A DNA stretch of 64,000 nt. It comes from Candidatus Marimicrobium litorale (GTDB lineage Bacteria; Pseudomonadota; Gammaproteobacteria; Pseudomonadales; Halieaceae). The position numbers and the translations under genes were made by a program. Positions 9,888 through 19,186 of this stretch are shown piece by piece (positions within the stretch are counted from its first letter, which is position 1; each line of letters begins with the position of its first letter). Under the pieces are notes generated by a model that saw only the letters and a list, made by a program, of their open reading frames with translations, searched no databases and was not told the DNA's origin. The stretch is taken from NCBI RefSeq assembly GCF_026262645.1, contig NZ_SHNO01000001.1, positions 2,666,001 to 2,730,000 of the forward strand, read 5' to 3'.

Positions 9888-10646
9888 ATGGCACTGGAGC
9901 TATGGCAGGCAGGCCTGCTGGTGGTGGTTGGAACCATTGCCGGATTTTTAAATGTTATGGCCGGAGGCGGCTCACTACTCACCGTACCCGTCATGGTCTT
10001 CATGGGTATTCCCGGACCCGTCGCCAACGGCACCAACCGCATCGCGATCCTCGCACAGAACCTCACCGCGATCACCACCTTCGCACGCCGGGGCTTTCGG
10101 GACTTTAAACTGAGCCTGACTCTGGCCCTATGCGCTATTCCCGGAGCCATCGCAGGCGCCATGCTAGGCGTACAGTTGGACGGCGTGTGGTTCAATCGAG
10201 CCCTCGCTCTGATCATGGTTGCCGTCATGCTGATCATGTACTTTGACAAGGGCAAACAGGCCCAGCCGGATGAATACCAGCCCACCCCACAACAACTCCT
10301 GCGAGGACACCTGCTGATGATAGGGGTGGGCTTCTGGGGTGGGTTTATACAGCTCGGTATCGGCTTCATTATTATGCCGGTGCTCAACCGGGTCATGGGC
10401 CTCGATCTGGTACGCACCAACATGCACAAGGTATTTATTGTGGCCGTGTACACGGTGATTGCACTTGTGGTCTTTGCAAGCCAGGTGGAATTACTATGGA
10501 TGGTCGGCATTTTCCTCGCAGTGGGAAACTCTATTGGCGGCTACCTGGGGGTACACTACTCCGTTGCCGGCGGTGAGCGCCTCATCAAGCGGGTGCTTAA
10601 TGTGGTGCTGATTCTGTTCATCATCAAATTACTTTTCGACATTTGA
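9888..10646 (+). CDS. TauE/SafE family (sulfite exporter-like) membrane permease
   Basis: 252 residues, almost entirely hydrophobic, with about eight predicted membrane spans. It has the family's N-terminal repeat pattern (GFLNVMAGGGSLLTVPVM and a second half with GGFIQLGIGFIIMPVLN). The family moves sulfite, sulfoacetate or other small anions; the substrate here is unknown. The ATG follows the glutathione reductase stop by two bases, which suggests a shared transcript and perhaps a link to sulfur or redox handling. Confidence 0.9.
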   Translation: MALELWQAGLLVVVGTIAGFLNVMAGGGSLLTVPVMVFMGIPGPVANGTNRIAILAQNLTAITTFARRGFRDFKLSLTLALCAIPGAIAGAMLGVQLDGVWFNRALALIMVAVMLIMYFDKGKQAQPDEYQPTPQQLLRGHLLMIGVGFWGGFIQLGIGFIIMPVLNRVMGLDLVRTNMHKVFIVAVYTVIALVVFASQVELLWMVGIFLAVGNSIGGYLGVHYSVAGGERLIKRVLNVVLILFIIKLLFDI

Positions 10647-10707
10647 AATGGCTGCCGCCCGCCCATGCCTATAACACAGCGATACACCGCGCGAAGTCAA
10701 TCACCGC

Positions 10708-11415
10708 GTGGTTGAAGTCGAATCACTGTGTCGTCACTACGGCGATACCGCCGCCGTAGACAACCTGAATTTTAGCATCGGCACCGGTGAAATCGTCGGT
10801 CTGCTGGGACATAACGGCGCCGGCAAAACCACTCTGATGAGAATGCTCTGTGGCTATCTGGAACCCTCCGCAGGTAAGATCACGGTGGACGGGATCGATG
10901 TGATAAAAGACCCACGCACTATGCAGCAACATCTTGGTTACCTGCCGGAAAATCTACCGCTCTATCCGAACATGACCGTTGCAGAGTATCTGGAGTATAT
11001 GACGGTTCTTAAGGGGATTTCGGCAAAAGCGCGGCTGCAATGCATGCGCGAGGTCATAATGGCCACGGACCTCGAGCAGTACGCATTGGCACCGGTGCAC
11101 ACCCTGTCACGGGGCTCACGACAACGGGTTGGCGTGGCGCAAGCACTGTTAGGTCAACCCCGTCTTTTGATCCTGGATGAGCCCACCAACGGACTGGATC
11201 CGGGCCAAACCTGGCAGATGCGCGAGTTGATTCAACAGGCCGCCAATCACGCTACAGTCATTCTCTCCACCCACATCATGCAGGAAGTAGAGGCGGTATG
11301 TGACCGCGTTCTTCTCATGCGCGGCGGTCAACTGGCTGTGGACCAGGCGCTGCCGGAGCTGATTGAAAAAGGCCTTGAAAACGTGTTCCGTGAGGTCCAT
11401 AAAAATGGGCAGTGA
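10708..11415 (+). CDS. ABC transporter ATPase, GldA-like
   Basis: 235 residues from GTG 10708. Walker A GHNGAGKTT, a signature variant LSRGSRQRVGVAQAL and Walker B LLILDEPTNGLD are intact. The LS(R/K)G(S/Y)RQRVG signature is typical of the gliding-motility-type GldA and related ABC-2 exporter ATPases. Its stop overlaps the start of the fused permease gene by 11 bases, so they form one transporter. Substrate unknown. The following genes (DUF4340, exosortase H) suggest export or assembly at the cell surface. Confidence 0.92.
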   Translation: MVEVESLCRHYGDTAAVDNLNFSIGTGEIVGLLGHNGAGKTTLMRMLCGYLEPSAGKITVDGIDVIKDPRTMQQHLGYLPENLPLYPNMTVAEYLEYMTVLKGISAKARLQCMREVIMATDLEQYALAPVHTLSRGSRQRVGVAQALLGQPRLLILDEPTNGLDPGQTWQMRELIQQAANHATVILSTHIMQEVEAVCDRVLLMRGGQLAVDQALPELIEKGLENVFREVHKNGQ

Positions 11416-14236
11416 CCCTGTAGCAACGACAGTTGCGCGCAGGGAGCTACGCCTCTTTTTTGCTTCTCCCGTGGCTTGGCTGTTCCTCGCGTCCTTTGCC
11501 GCTGCCAACGGCTTCATTGTATTCTGGGTGGAATCTTTCTTTGCTCGCAATATCGCCGACATCCGCCCCCTCTTCGAGTGGATGCCGGTATTGCTGATTT
11601 TTCTCTGTGCAGCACTGACTATGCGCGCTTGGAGCGAGGAGCGCAGCCGCGGCACTATAGAGCATATTCTCACCCAGCCTCACAGCCCCTGGTCTTTCGT
11701 AGCGGGGAAATTCTGCGCCTGCTTCACTCTGCTCGGTCTGGCAGTCGTGTTGACACTGCCTCTGCCCTTCACGGTTGCATTGATCGCTAACCTTGACTGG
11801 GGGCCGGTGCTTGGAGGATATGCTGCAACCCTGATGCTGGGGGGCATGTACCTGACCATCGGATTGTATATCTCCGCGCTGTCCGATAACTCCGTGGTGA
11901 GTCTTATTGCCACCGTAATGCTGTGCTCCGTTTTGTATCTGTCTGGCAGCCCCGACTTTACCGCCTATTTCAGTGACCACACTGGCAATATGTTGCGCAT
12001 GCTGGGCAGCGCTGCGCGATTCGACGCTATCACCCGCGGCGTATTGGATCTACGCGACGTCATCTATTACATGTCCATGGGTGCGGGTTTTCTTGCTCTA
12101 AATGTATACGCACTGGAATCCCTGCGCTGCTATGGCCAGCCCGCCACAGTCGGGCTGAAGCGTAAACGGCGCATCACCCTGCTGCTTATCGCCAACTTGT
12201 TCATGACCAACTTGTGGCTTAGTCCGCTGGACACTCTGCGCCTCGACACCACCGAGGGTAAGTTGTACTCCGTTTCTCCCGCTACGAGTTTTCTGCTGAA
12301 GGACCTGCAGGAGCCCCTACTGATCCAGGGCTACTTCAGCAGTAAGACGCACCCCTTACTGGCACCGTTGGTGCCACAAATTCAGGACTTGTTGCAAGAA
12401 TATGAGATCGCGGGCAACGGCAAGGTGATCCGCCATATCGTAGACCCTGCCACAGACCCGTCACTGGAGCGCGAGGCCAACGAGATCTACGGCATTTCCT
12501 CCACCCCGTTCCGTATTGCGGATCGACACCAAGCCTCGCTGGTCAATGCCTATTTCAATGTGCTGGTGCGCTATGGCAATGAATTTCGCAGCCTGCGCTT
12601 CACTGATCTGGTCGAAGTGCGCGCGGTGCCAAATACACCGACCGAGGTGTTGCTGCGCAATCCGGAGTACCAAATCACCAACGCGATTCGTCAAGTAGTG
12701 ACCGACTATATTTCCGGTGGACGCCTGTTCGACGGTATCGAAGAGCCCGTTGAGTTTATAGGCTACGTATCGAAGGATGCACTGCTGCCGCAAACACTGC
12801 GCGCCTACAAACGCTCTATCGAACAGCAACTGGCCCTGGCGGCGGATAACTCGGAGGGTAAATTCAGCGTGCGCTTTATCGAACCCGAAGCACGGGACGG
12901 CGACATTGCCAGGCGAATTCGTGAGAACTGGGGATTTAAACCGATGGTAGCTCAGGAGGGTGCCGGCACTGAGTTTTATTTCTACCTGACGCTGGCTACT
13001 TCGGAGCAAGTGGTGCAACTGCCCGCGGGGGAATTCAACCCTGCCAACTTCCGGTTGGCGCTGGACGCGGGACTGAAACGGTTCGCCACCGGCTTCAATA
13101 AAGTCGTCGCGCTGTCTCTGCCACCGGACCGCACTGGCGTCTCGCCACTGCAGGCTTCGGGACCGGTCTTTACCCATCTCGAACGCGCCCTGTCGCGTGA
13201 ATACAGCCTGCGCCAGGAGGATCTGTCGGACGGCACTGTTGCAGCAGATGCCGACATACTAGCGGTGATCGCACCCCGGTTGCTCGGTAGTCGTGCGCTA
13301 TTTGCCATCGACCAGTTCCTGATGAGAGGGGGCACCGTGGTGCTGGTTACGGCACCGTTTTCGGCGAGTATCACTGCAGGAAAACTGCAACTCAATACGT
13401 ACGATAGCGGGCTACAAGAGTGGCTGCTTCATCACGGAATCAACATCGAGGAAAGCGTGGTGCTGGACAGTCAAAATGCAAGCTTCACTGTGCCGGTGAC
13501 GCGCCTCGCAGGAGACTATGAGTTTCAGGACGCCGAGCTGCGCAACTACCCCTATTTTATCGACCTGCGCCCACCGGGCTTGATCGCACATCCGGTGACT
13601 CGCAACCTGCCGCAACTAACCATGCCCTGGGCATCCCCGATCGTCGCAAAACCGGCCGCGGATACGCAGATAACTCCACTGCTGCAAAGTTCTTCTGACG
13701 CATGGTTGTCGAGCAAGCGGGGTATCATGCCGACCGCGGGGACCGGCGGCGCCGCCCATATGCAGGCACCGGCGGGCGACGGCAAGGCTTACACACTAGG
13801 TCTGCTCATGAATGGCCGATTCAGCTCTTTTTTTAGAGAGGGGAATCCGGGCGCAATCATCACCGGAGACTTTCCTTCCGCCAACTTGCTGGAACACTCC
13901 GCCGAGTCAGCCCGTATCGTTCTGTATGCTTCGAATGACTTTATGAGCGACGAGATATTGCAGGGCATCGTGGCCGCCAGTAGTACACAGTATCTGGGCA
14001 GCCTTGAGTTAATGTTGAACTCGCTGGACTGGGCCATGCGGGACGAGCAACTGCTGGGCATCCGCTCCCGGGGACATTTCAACCGCACGCTGCCGCCCAT
14101 GGAGCGGCGCATGCAAAAGACCATCGAATACACAAACTACGCTTTCGCCCTGTTACTGCTCGCCGTGATGGTTCTAGGAAGCTGGTTCAACGCTCGCCAG
14201 CGCCGCCGCCGCTATTCACGTGGACTCTTACTGTGA
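11405..14236 (+). CDS. ABC-2 permease fused to GldG-like auxiliary domain
   Basis: 943 residues from ATG 11405; an upstream in-frame start at 11363 lies deep in the ATPase gene. Residues about 1-265 are an ABC-2 membrane domain with six hydrophobic spans (starting RRELRLFFASPVAWLF, with RAWSEERSRGTIEHILT). A GldG/IFT52-like extracytoplasmic region follows (TTEGKLYSVSPATSFLLKDL onward to about residue 850). A last span (YAFALLLLAVMVLGSWF) and a basic tail RQRRRRY close it. In Bacteroidetes GldF and GldG are separate; the fused form is common in Proteobacteria. It forms the channel for the GldA-like ATPase. Confidence 0.9.
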   Translation: MGSDPVATTVARRELRLFFASPVAWLFLASFAAANGFIVFWVESFFARNIADIRPLFEWMPVLLIFLCAALTMRAWSEERSRGTIEHILTQPHSPWSFVAGKFCACFTLLGLAVVLTLPLPFTVALIANLDWGPVLGGYAATLMLGGMYLTIGLYISALSDNSVVSLIATVMLCSVLYLSGSPDFTAYFSDHTGNMLRMLGSAARFDAITRGVLDLRDVIYYMSMGAGFLALNVYALESLRCYGQPATVGLKRKRRITLLLIANLFMTNLWLSPLDTLRLDTTEGKLYSVSPATSFLLKDLQEPLLIQGYFSSKTHPLLAPLVPQIQDLLQEYEIAGNGKVIRHIVDPATDPSLEREANEIYGISSTPFRIADRHQASLVNAYFNVLVRYGNEFRSLRFTDLVEVRAVPNTPTEVLLRNPEYQITNAIRQVVTDYISGGRLFDGIEEPVEFIGYVSKDALLPQTLRAYKRSIEQQLALAADNSEGKFSVRFIEPEARDGDIARRIRENWGFKPMVAQEGAGTEFYFYLTLATSEQVVQLPAGEFNPANFRLALDAGLKRFATGFNKVVALSLPPDRTGVSPLQASGPVFTHLERALSREYSLRQEDLSDGTVAADADILAVIAPRLLGSRALFAIDQFLMRGGTVVLVTAPFSASITAGKLQLNTYDSGLQEWLLHHGINIEESVVLDSQNASFTVPVTRLAGDYEFQDAELRNYPYFIDLRPPGLIAHPVTRNLPQLTMPWASPIVAKPAADTQITPLLQSSSDAWLSSKRGIMPTAGTGGAAHMQAPAGDGKAYTLGLLMNGRFSSFFREGNPGAIITGDFPSANLLEHSAESARIVLYASNDFMSDEILQGIVAASSTQYLGSLELMLNSLDWAMRDEQLLGIRSRGHFNRTLPPMERRMQKTIEYTNYAFALLLLAVMVLGSWFNARQRRRRYSRGLLL

Positions 14237-15159
14237 ACCGAACCACCACATTCCTGCTGTTGGTGCTGGTCACACAGTGTCTGATCGCAGCAATGGTATT
14301 CTGGCCGCGAGCACCGGCTAACGACGGCGGCGCTGGAATCGCACTACTGCCCTCCTTTGACAGTGCCGCGGTGGATACCGTACAACTGCGCGACGCGCTC
14401 GGTAACAAGGTAGTTCTGCAACGCTCCGGCGACCAATGGACGATTCCCGGAGAGACTCCGTTGCCAGCAGACGCACAACTAGTCGACACGTTGCTCACGG
14501 CCCTCTCCCGACATCAACGGGGCTGGCCGGTGGCCCATACGGAGCAGGCCCACCGGCGCTTTCAGGTAGACACCGAATTTTTTCAACGCAGGATTGATCT
14601 CGCTGGAGGCGGGCAGGCCCTCGCCCGCCTGTATCTTGGCGCCTCGCCGAGCTTCCGCCGCGCACACGTGCGCAACGCAACGCAGCAAAACGTATACAGC
14701 ATAACCCTGGACACCAGCAGCCTGCCGCTCACGGGCGGCGCGTGGGTTGACCCCCGGCTTTTGCAGGTCAGGGTGCCACTGAGAATAGACGCTGACCTTT
14801 ATAGCGTGCACTACGAAAGCGACCGATGGCTTGCAGCCGGGGGTTTACCAGCGAATAAAAACGAGGCGGCAGCCTTGGTCAACGCTCTGAAAACTCTGCA
14901 GGTGGGAGCTCCAGCAACTTCCGCCACGGCGGACTCTCTGGCCCTGACAGAGGCAGACCTAATTTTGTCGGTGCAAAGCCTCGGGGGCGACAGCACTCTA
15001 GCGCTTTATACGGAGGGAGGTCGGCACTTTATTAAAAGCAGCGAGTACCCCTGGTTTTTCGTCCTGAGACAAGGCGACTACCGTCGTCTGACGGAGGTTG
15101 ATATCGACCTGATTTCAGGGGAGCCCCGCACTCGGGAACAAAGTGATAGCTTGGAATAA
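14233..15159 (+). CDS. DUF4340 domain protein, partner of the Gld-type ABC transporter
   Basis: 308 residues. The GTG start overlaps the stop of the permease fusion (GTGA), so the two are translationally coupled. One N-terminal membrane anchor (TTFLLLVLVTQCLIAAMVFW) precedes a soluble periplasmic region with two DUF4340-like repeats (VQLRDALGNKVVLQRSGDQW; VHYESDRWLAAGGLPAN). DUF4340 genes regularly follow gldFG-type fusions; the domain has no assigned chemistry. It probably forms part of the membrane complex. Confidence 0.85.
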   Translation: MNRTTTFLLLVLVTQCLIAAMVFWPRAPANDGGAGIALLPSFDSAAVDTVQLRDALGNKVVLQRSGDQWTIPGETPLPADAQLVDTLLTALSRHQRGWPVAHTEQAHRRFQVDTEFFQRRIDLAGGGQALARLYLGASPSFRRAHVRNATQQNVYSITLDTSSLPLTGGAWVDPRLLQVRVPLRIDADLYSVHYESDRWLAAGGLPANKNEAAALVNALKTLQVGAPATSATADSLALTEADLILSVQSLGGDSTLALYTEGGRHFIKSSEYPWFFVLRQGDYRRLTEVDIDLISGEPRTREQSDSLE

Positions 15160-15174
15160 CCTCACCCAAAAGGC

Positions 15175-15723
15175 ATGCTAGACTGCCGAAAGTGGTCTTA
15201 TCAGGAGCTTCCGAGCTTGACGCGTTTTTTAATTTTTTTTATGGCCCTGCTGGTTTCCCTGTTTACACTGGAGATGCTGGTACCCGTGCAAGATCATGTG
15301 ATCACGCCCTTTACCTCACTGCTGGCACGCATCAGTGCGGCGATCATACTACCCTTCGATTCGTCCGTAATTGCCTACGGTAAAGTTCTTCAATTTAAGG
15401 ACACGGGCTTTGCCGTATCTATCGAATCAGGCTGCAACGGCGTGGAAGCCACCATCGTGCTGGTGGCCGGGGTGTTGGCCTATCCCGCCAACTGGAAGGC
15501 CAAGGCACTGGCCATAAGCATCGGGTTTCTTGCCGTTCAGACGCTTAACCTGGCTCGCATCATCAGCCTGTTCTATCTGGGGGACTGGAACATGGAAATA
15601 TTTACCTGGATTCATCTGTATTTATGGCCGTCGCTTATCATGCTGGATGTTTTGATCGTATTCACCGTATACCTGCGCTATCTGTCTCGACTGGCTCAGT
15701 CTGCGGAAACCGGCAATGCCTGA
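15175..15723 (+). CDS. xrtH: exosortase H
   Basis: 182 residues with about five membrane spans. The exosortase catalytic residues are in order: Cys in SIESGCNGVEA, Arg in LNLARIISLFYLG and His in WIHLYLWP. The short length and the ESGCNGVEA context fit exosortase H, a transpeptidase-like processor of C-terminally tagged (IPTL-CTERM type) exported proteins. No protein in this window carries such a C-terminal tag, so substrates must lie elsewhere. It starts 15 bases after the DUF4340 gene and overlaps the next gene by 8 bases. Confidence 0.88.
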   Translation: MLDCRKWSYQELPSLTRFLIFFMALLVSLFTLEMLVPVQDHVITPFTSLLARISAAIILPFDSSVIAYGKVLQFKDTGFAVSIESGCNGVEATIVLVAGVLAYPANWKAKALAISIGFLAVQTLNLARIISLFYLGDWNMEIFTWIHLYLWPSLIMLDVLIVFTVYLRYLSRLAQSAETGNA

Positions 15724-16378
15724 ACAACCGCATATGCGGCAATTCCTGCTGTATGTATTTGTACTGATAGTGCCCTGCTTTGTTGTATGGACCACCCTCG
15801 GTGGCTCAGTGGCAACACCGGCCATAGGTCTGGTCAGCCAATGCCTGAGCAACTGGTTTCCTACAGTTGTAGACGCTCTCTACCTTGACGGCTCTAGCGC
15901 GCTGTTGATGACCCGCTTCGGGGAGAATAATGGGGAAGCCGTACCCCTCGCCGGGGCGGAGTATCAACTCGGTTTCAGGATCAACCCGATGATCGTGACG
16001 GTTTCAGTGCCATTTTATACCGTGCTGCACTTTGCGACCCAGCGGGACACCTATCTCGGGAGCTACCTTTACGGCCTTATCATTCTTTATTTACTGATGA
16101 TGTTCGGATTGCTATGCCTGTGTCTCAAGGAGCTTATGGTAAATCTCGGGGGTACTTTTTTTGAACAACCTGACGTGTTTGTGCCCAATGCCAACGTCAT
16201 CGGTATCCTCTACCAATTTAACGTGCTGATTGTTCCTACTCTGGCGCCCGCTATTATCTGGATCTGGCAAGGCCGCAATACGCCCCTGTTAAGGTCTTCT
16301 CTCGGTGTCATAGCCAACAATAAAACGCCGGACAACAAGAGTGGCTCTCCCCTGCTGCGCAAGCAATCATCCGAGTAG
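15716..16378 (+). CDS. exosortase H-associated membrane protein
   Basis: 220 residues, ATG overlapping the end of xrtH by eight bases. It has about four hydrophobic spans (LLYVFVLIVPCFVVWTTL; LYGLIILYLLMMFGLLCL; LIVPTLAPAIIWIW). I do not recognise a catalytic motif. Position directly after exosortase H matches the membrane protein that usually accompanies it, so an accessory role in tag recognition or complex assembly is inferred. The C-terminal 25 residues are polar and cytoplasmic-looking. Confidence 0.75.
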   Translation: MPEQPHMRQFLLYVFVLIVPCFVVWTTLGGSVATPAIGLVSQCLSNWFPTVVDALYLDGSSALLMTRFGENNGEAVPLAGAEYQLGFRINPMIVTVSVPFYTVLHFATQRDTYLGSYLYGLIILYLLMMFGLLCLCLKELMVNLGGTFFEQPDVFVPNANVIGILYQFNVLIVPTLAPAIIWIWQGRNTPLLRSSLGVIANNKTPDNKSGSPLLRKQSSE

Positions 16379-16591
16379 TTGCGGAAGTCACCGTGCGGCG
16401 CGTGCCGGTGATCTCAGATCATCGAGCAAAGCACCGCAGGCACATAATCGACTCCACTGTGCTGCAGGTATTGCGCGGGCTCTAACTTTTATTCATCCGG
16501 CCTAAAAACGCTCGCATCGATACGATCGAAACCGCTGATTTTATCATTGCCACTCACTCATGACCCGCTAGCGAATCCGGCTACGCCACGA

Positions 16592-17395
16592 TTAATCCTT
16601 AAAATCCGGCGCCCTACTTTCTTTGCGTGCCTTGATCGCTTCCTCGAAGTTCTGCGTTGTCATCCGCACAAACAGCTGCGCATGACCCTCGTGGTTCATA
16701 TGTGTATGCAGGCTGCCCGCATCGACGCCGGACCACAACATCTGTTTACTGAGTTCTACACCCAGCTGGCTGAAACCGTTGATACGCTCGGCGACAGCGT
16801 AACACTCCTCCAGTAGCACCTCTTTCGGCACCGCCCGGGATACAATACCAATGGCGGCAGCCTCCGCTGCTTCTACGTCACGCCCTGTTAGCATAATCTC
16901 AAACGCCCGACTTGTACCTACGGCTCGGGGCAAGAGGTAGCTGAGCCCTAACTCCGCAGATGTGAGGCCATTGTTAATCCCCGCAGGGCGGAAATAAGCA
17001 CCCTCCGCTGCGATGCGGATATCCGTAGCCATCGCCAGACAAAAGCCTCCGCCAATGGCGGGGCCGTTGATTGCCCCGATAACGGGCTGGTGCATATCGT
17101 GTATCGCCTTGATAACGTCATCGAGTATTTTCATAGCACGGCGGGCAATACCGGGCACCGTTAAGCCATCGAATATATCTAACCACCCCGGATCTTCCAG
17201 ATCCGCGCCAGAACAAAAACCTGCTCCAGCGCCTGTGACGATAACTACGCGGGTCTCGTTATCAAAACTCACCTCTTCCAGCGCTTCCTTGAAAGGCACC
17301 ATGACATCAAACGCCATCGCGTTCATGCGATCCGGGCGGTTAAGCGTGATCTGTGTGATGTATGGCCGGGGCTTTTCTACAACAACGAAAGACAT
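16592..17395 (-). CDS. enoyl-CoA hydratase/isomerase-family protein
   Basis: 267 residues of crotonase fold with GAGAGFCSGADLEDPGW and GPAIGGGFCLAMATDIRIA. The usual catalytic glutamate positions read Cys (GGGFCLA) and Ala (FRPAGI), so simple enoyl-CoA hydration is doubtful. A long insertion after the oxyanion loop (residues about 72-95) and the LTSAELGLSYLLPRAVG segment resemble crotonase-like proteins annotated as hydratases in lipid- or steroid-degrading bacteria. No neighbour is co-directional within 300 bases. Its acyl-CoA substrate is unknown. Confidence 0.85.
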   Translation of the reverse strand: MSFVVVEKPRPYITQITLNRPDRMNAMAFDVMVPFKEALEEVSFDNETRVVIVTGAGAGFCSGADLEDPGWLDIFDGLTVPGIARRAMKILDDVIKAIHDMHQPVIGAINGPAIGGGFCLAMATDIRIAAEGAYFRPAGINNGLTSAELGLSYLLPRAVGTSRAFEIMLTGRDVEAAEAAAIGIVSRAVPKEVLLEECYAVAERINGFSQLGVELSKQMLWSGVDAGSLHTHMNHEGHAQLFVRMTTQNFEEAIKARKESRAPDFKD

Positions 17396-17666
17396 ACGAT
17401 TGACCTTAACGAGGGTTGGAGGGTTCTCAGACTACGCCCTTGGCCAGACCTGTTCCATGACAAAATAGGCCACCTCAGCCGTTAAATCGCTAGCGGCCGA
17501 AAAACCATGCAGCCCCTGGGACGCCAACCCATTGGCGTGGTATCGTCCGGTGAGAGGGTTTGACCCTACGGCTACTCGGCTCATGCTGGCACTGGGCGCC
17601 ATTGTCTGGGCAATGTATCGGGCGTCTGCTAGCGGTGGGGCAGGCCGCAACAATAAAAGGACAGAA

Positions 17667-17879
17667 ATGCATACACGATACGTATTTTTCTACACCGCCA
17701 GGGCCGCTATTTTCCAGATCTATGCGTTGCTCTTACTGTTACTTACGCTTTTTTTTATCGGGGTCACCTCTACTATTGACCAGCTCACCGTAACGGTTGG
17801 CACGTTTGTGTACATCATAACAGTAGTGTCTTGGGCATTTTATATTGATCGAAAAAACAGAGGAAAGCGGACTATTTAG
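17667..17879 (+). CDS. small two-span membrane protein, unknown function
   Basis: 70 residues from ATG 17667, preceded by AAAGGACAG. An upstream in-frame extension to 17532 has no ribosome-binding site and atypical composition. Two hydrophobic spans (IFQIYALLLLLLTLFFIGV and VGTFVYIITVVSWAFYI) are followed by a basic tail, RKNRGKRTI. I recognise no family. Clear membrane pattern and a good ribosome-binding site argue that it is real. Confidence 0.6.
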   Translation: MHTRYVFFYTARAAIFQIYALLLLLLTLFFIGVTSTIDQLTVTVGTFVYIITVVSWAFYIDRKNRGKRTI

Positions 17880-17973
17880 ATTTGAAAGAGCGTTAACCCG
17901 TTACGGTCGAGAATTACGTTGCAGTCGCGCAAAACCGAAACGTCAGGCGAGGAATCAAAGGAATTAATTTCAG

Positions 17974-18366
17974 ATGATAAGGCGATCAACGTGTTCGAGC
18001 ATCACAGCCGCGACGCTCATTTTCTACACATGTCTCGGTTATACATCAGACTCCCCGGCATCGTACTCGATTGATGATGAATCTTTCGTGTGGGGGCCAT
18101 GCTCTGAATTTTTTCCATCAGGCTGCCAAAGAGCAGTGCTGCATGGCGATCCTGCCAAATCAGACGTAGATGTATTTTTTGAGGTGCCAGGTCACTATGA
18201 CTTACCCGCACGCTGGCATACATCACCGGAACGAATGACACTGTTGTCTGGAGAGCTGGATATCAACTACCGAGGTCAATCTACCGCCCGATTAAAGAAG
18301 GGTATGTATGCCTGCGGTCCAGCCAAGGCCAGGTCTGGCCGGAATACCATAGCGCGGCAACCTTGA
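17974..18366 (+). pseudogene. cupin-type secreted protein, probably frameshifted at its end
   Basis: 130 residues with a hydrophobic N-terminus and a cupin motif 1 region: VPGHYDLPARWHTSPERMTLLSGELDI, whose H and E positions match metal-binding cupins (the segment runs from about 18190). The protein should continue past GMYACGPAK into a second motif with a metal-binding His. Instead it ends GRNTIARQP. Two bases over, the same DNA reads PEYHSAATLI before a stop, which resembles the missing motif. This suggests an indel near 18330 and a broken gene, though a natural short variant cannot be excluded. Confidence 0.55.
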
Positions 18367-18446
18367 TTTGAACGGTTTACCCTCTTTAACACGCCCCAGG
18401 TAGGGGCATGGCCGTCATAATCGACAGGCGAATGCATCGAGGCATT

Positions 18447-18923
18447 ATGAACATACGAATATTACTCATTCTGGTCTTTACGCACTTATCGGCAGGTGCG
18501 TTGGGGTTTGCAGCCGGAATCTACGCACTACCCATACTCATCGCACCGCCGCCGCCAAGCCAAGTTGACGTAGAGGCGGTCGCTTTGGACGCCCGCTATA
18601 CTGCGCAATTCAAGCGCGACCTGAAGGACAGTGATGCTTTACACTGGGGCGAGGGCAAGGTTTCGGTTGGCGAAAAATATGTCACTTTTATGGGAAATCT
18701 TGCTCCGGGGCCTGATTACAAACTCTATTTTTCGCCTCAGTTTGTAGAAACAGAAGCCGATTTTGAGCAGTTAAGGCCTTCCATGCAGCTTATCGGTAAT
18801 ATTGATACATTCAAAAACTTCGTTATCGCGGTGCCGCCTGGCGTGAATTTAACGCAGTTCAATACGGTAATCGTTTGGTGCGAGACTTTTGGGCAGTTTA
18901 TTACATCAGCGAAATTCCGCTAA
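18447..18923 (+). CDS. DM13 domain protein, membrane-anchored
   Basis: 158 residues. An N-terminal membrane anchor (IRILLILVFTHLSAGALGFAAGIYAL) precedes a DM13 domain ending with its hallmark VIVWCETFGQFITSAKF, which includes the conserved Cys. DM13 is a small beta domain proposed to act in redox or electron transfer at the cell surface. In-frame ATGs at 18408 and 18432 are possible starts; 18447 gives the best signal-anchor context. It follows the cupin remnant by 80 bases. Confidence 0.82.
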   Translation: MNIRILLILVFTHLSAGALGFAAGIYALPILIAPPPPSQVDVEAVALDARYTAQFKRDLKDSDALHWGEGKVSVGEKYVTFMGNLAPGPDYKLYFSPQFVETEADFEQLRPSMQLIGNIDTFKNFVIAVPPGVNLTQFNTVIVWCETFGQFITSAKFR

Positions 18924-19186
18924 TCGATAGGGCTCGTCCCACAAGTATGTTACTTTCCCTGCCCATACTCTGCAGCAGTGCGGTGGCTAACCCGCGGGTG
19001 AACGTCTATATTAATATGATCAATTTCAGCAGTTTAATGATTCAAACCGGGAACAGTGGCGCTCAAGTGATGCAAAACGGTCGCCGGATGCCCAATAAGC
19101 TTGGACTGCGGGCCGAAAACTGGCCCGCCCGTTGCTATATTTTCCCTTCGACATTCAAATTGTGTCAACTATAGGTAGGCATTTTG

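Noticed and set aside
18875-19174. 99-codon frame after the DM13 gene
   Set aside because: Starts inside the DM13 coding end in another frame, lacks a ribosome-binding site and shows no protein-like pattern.
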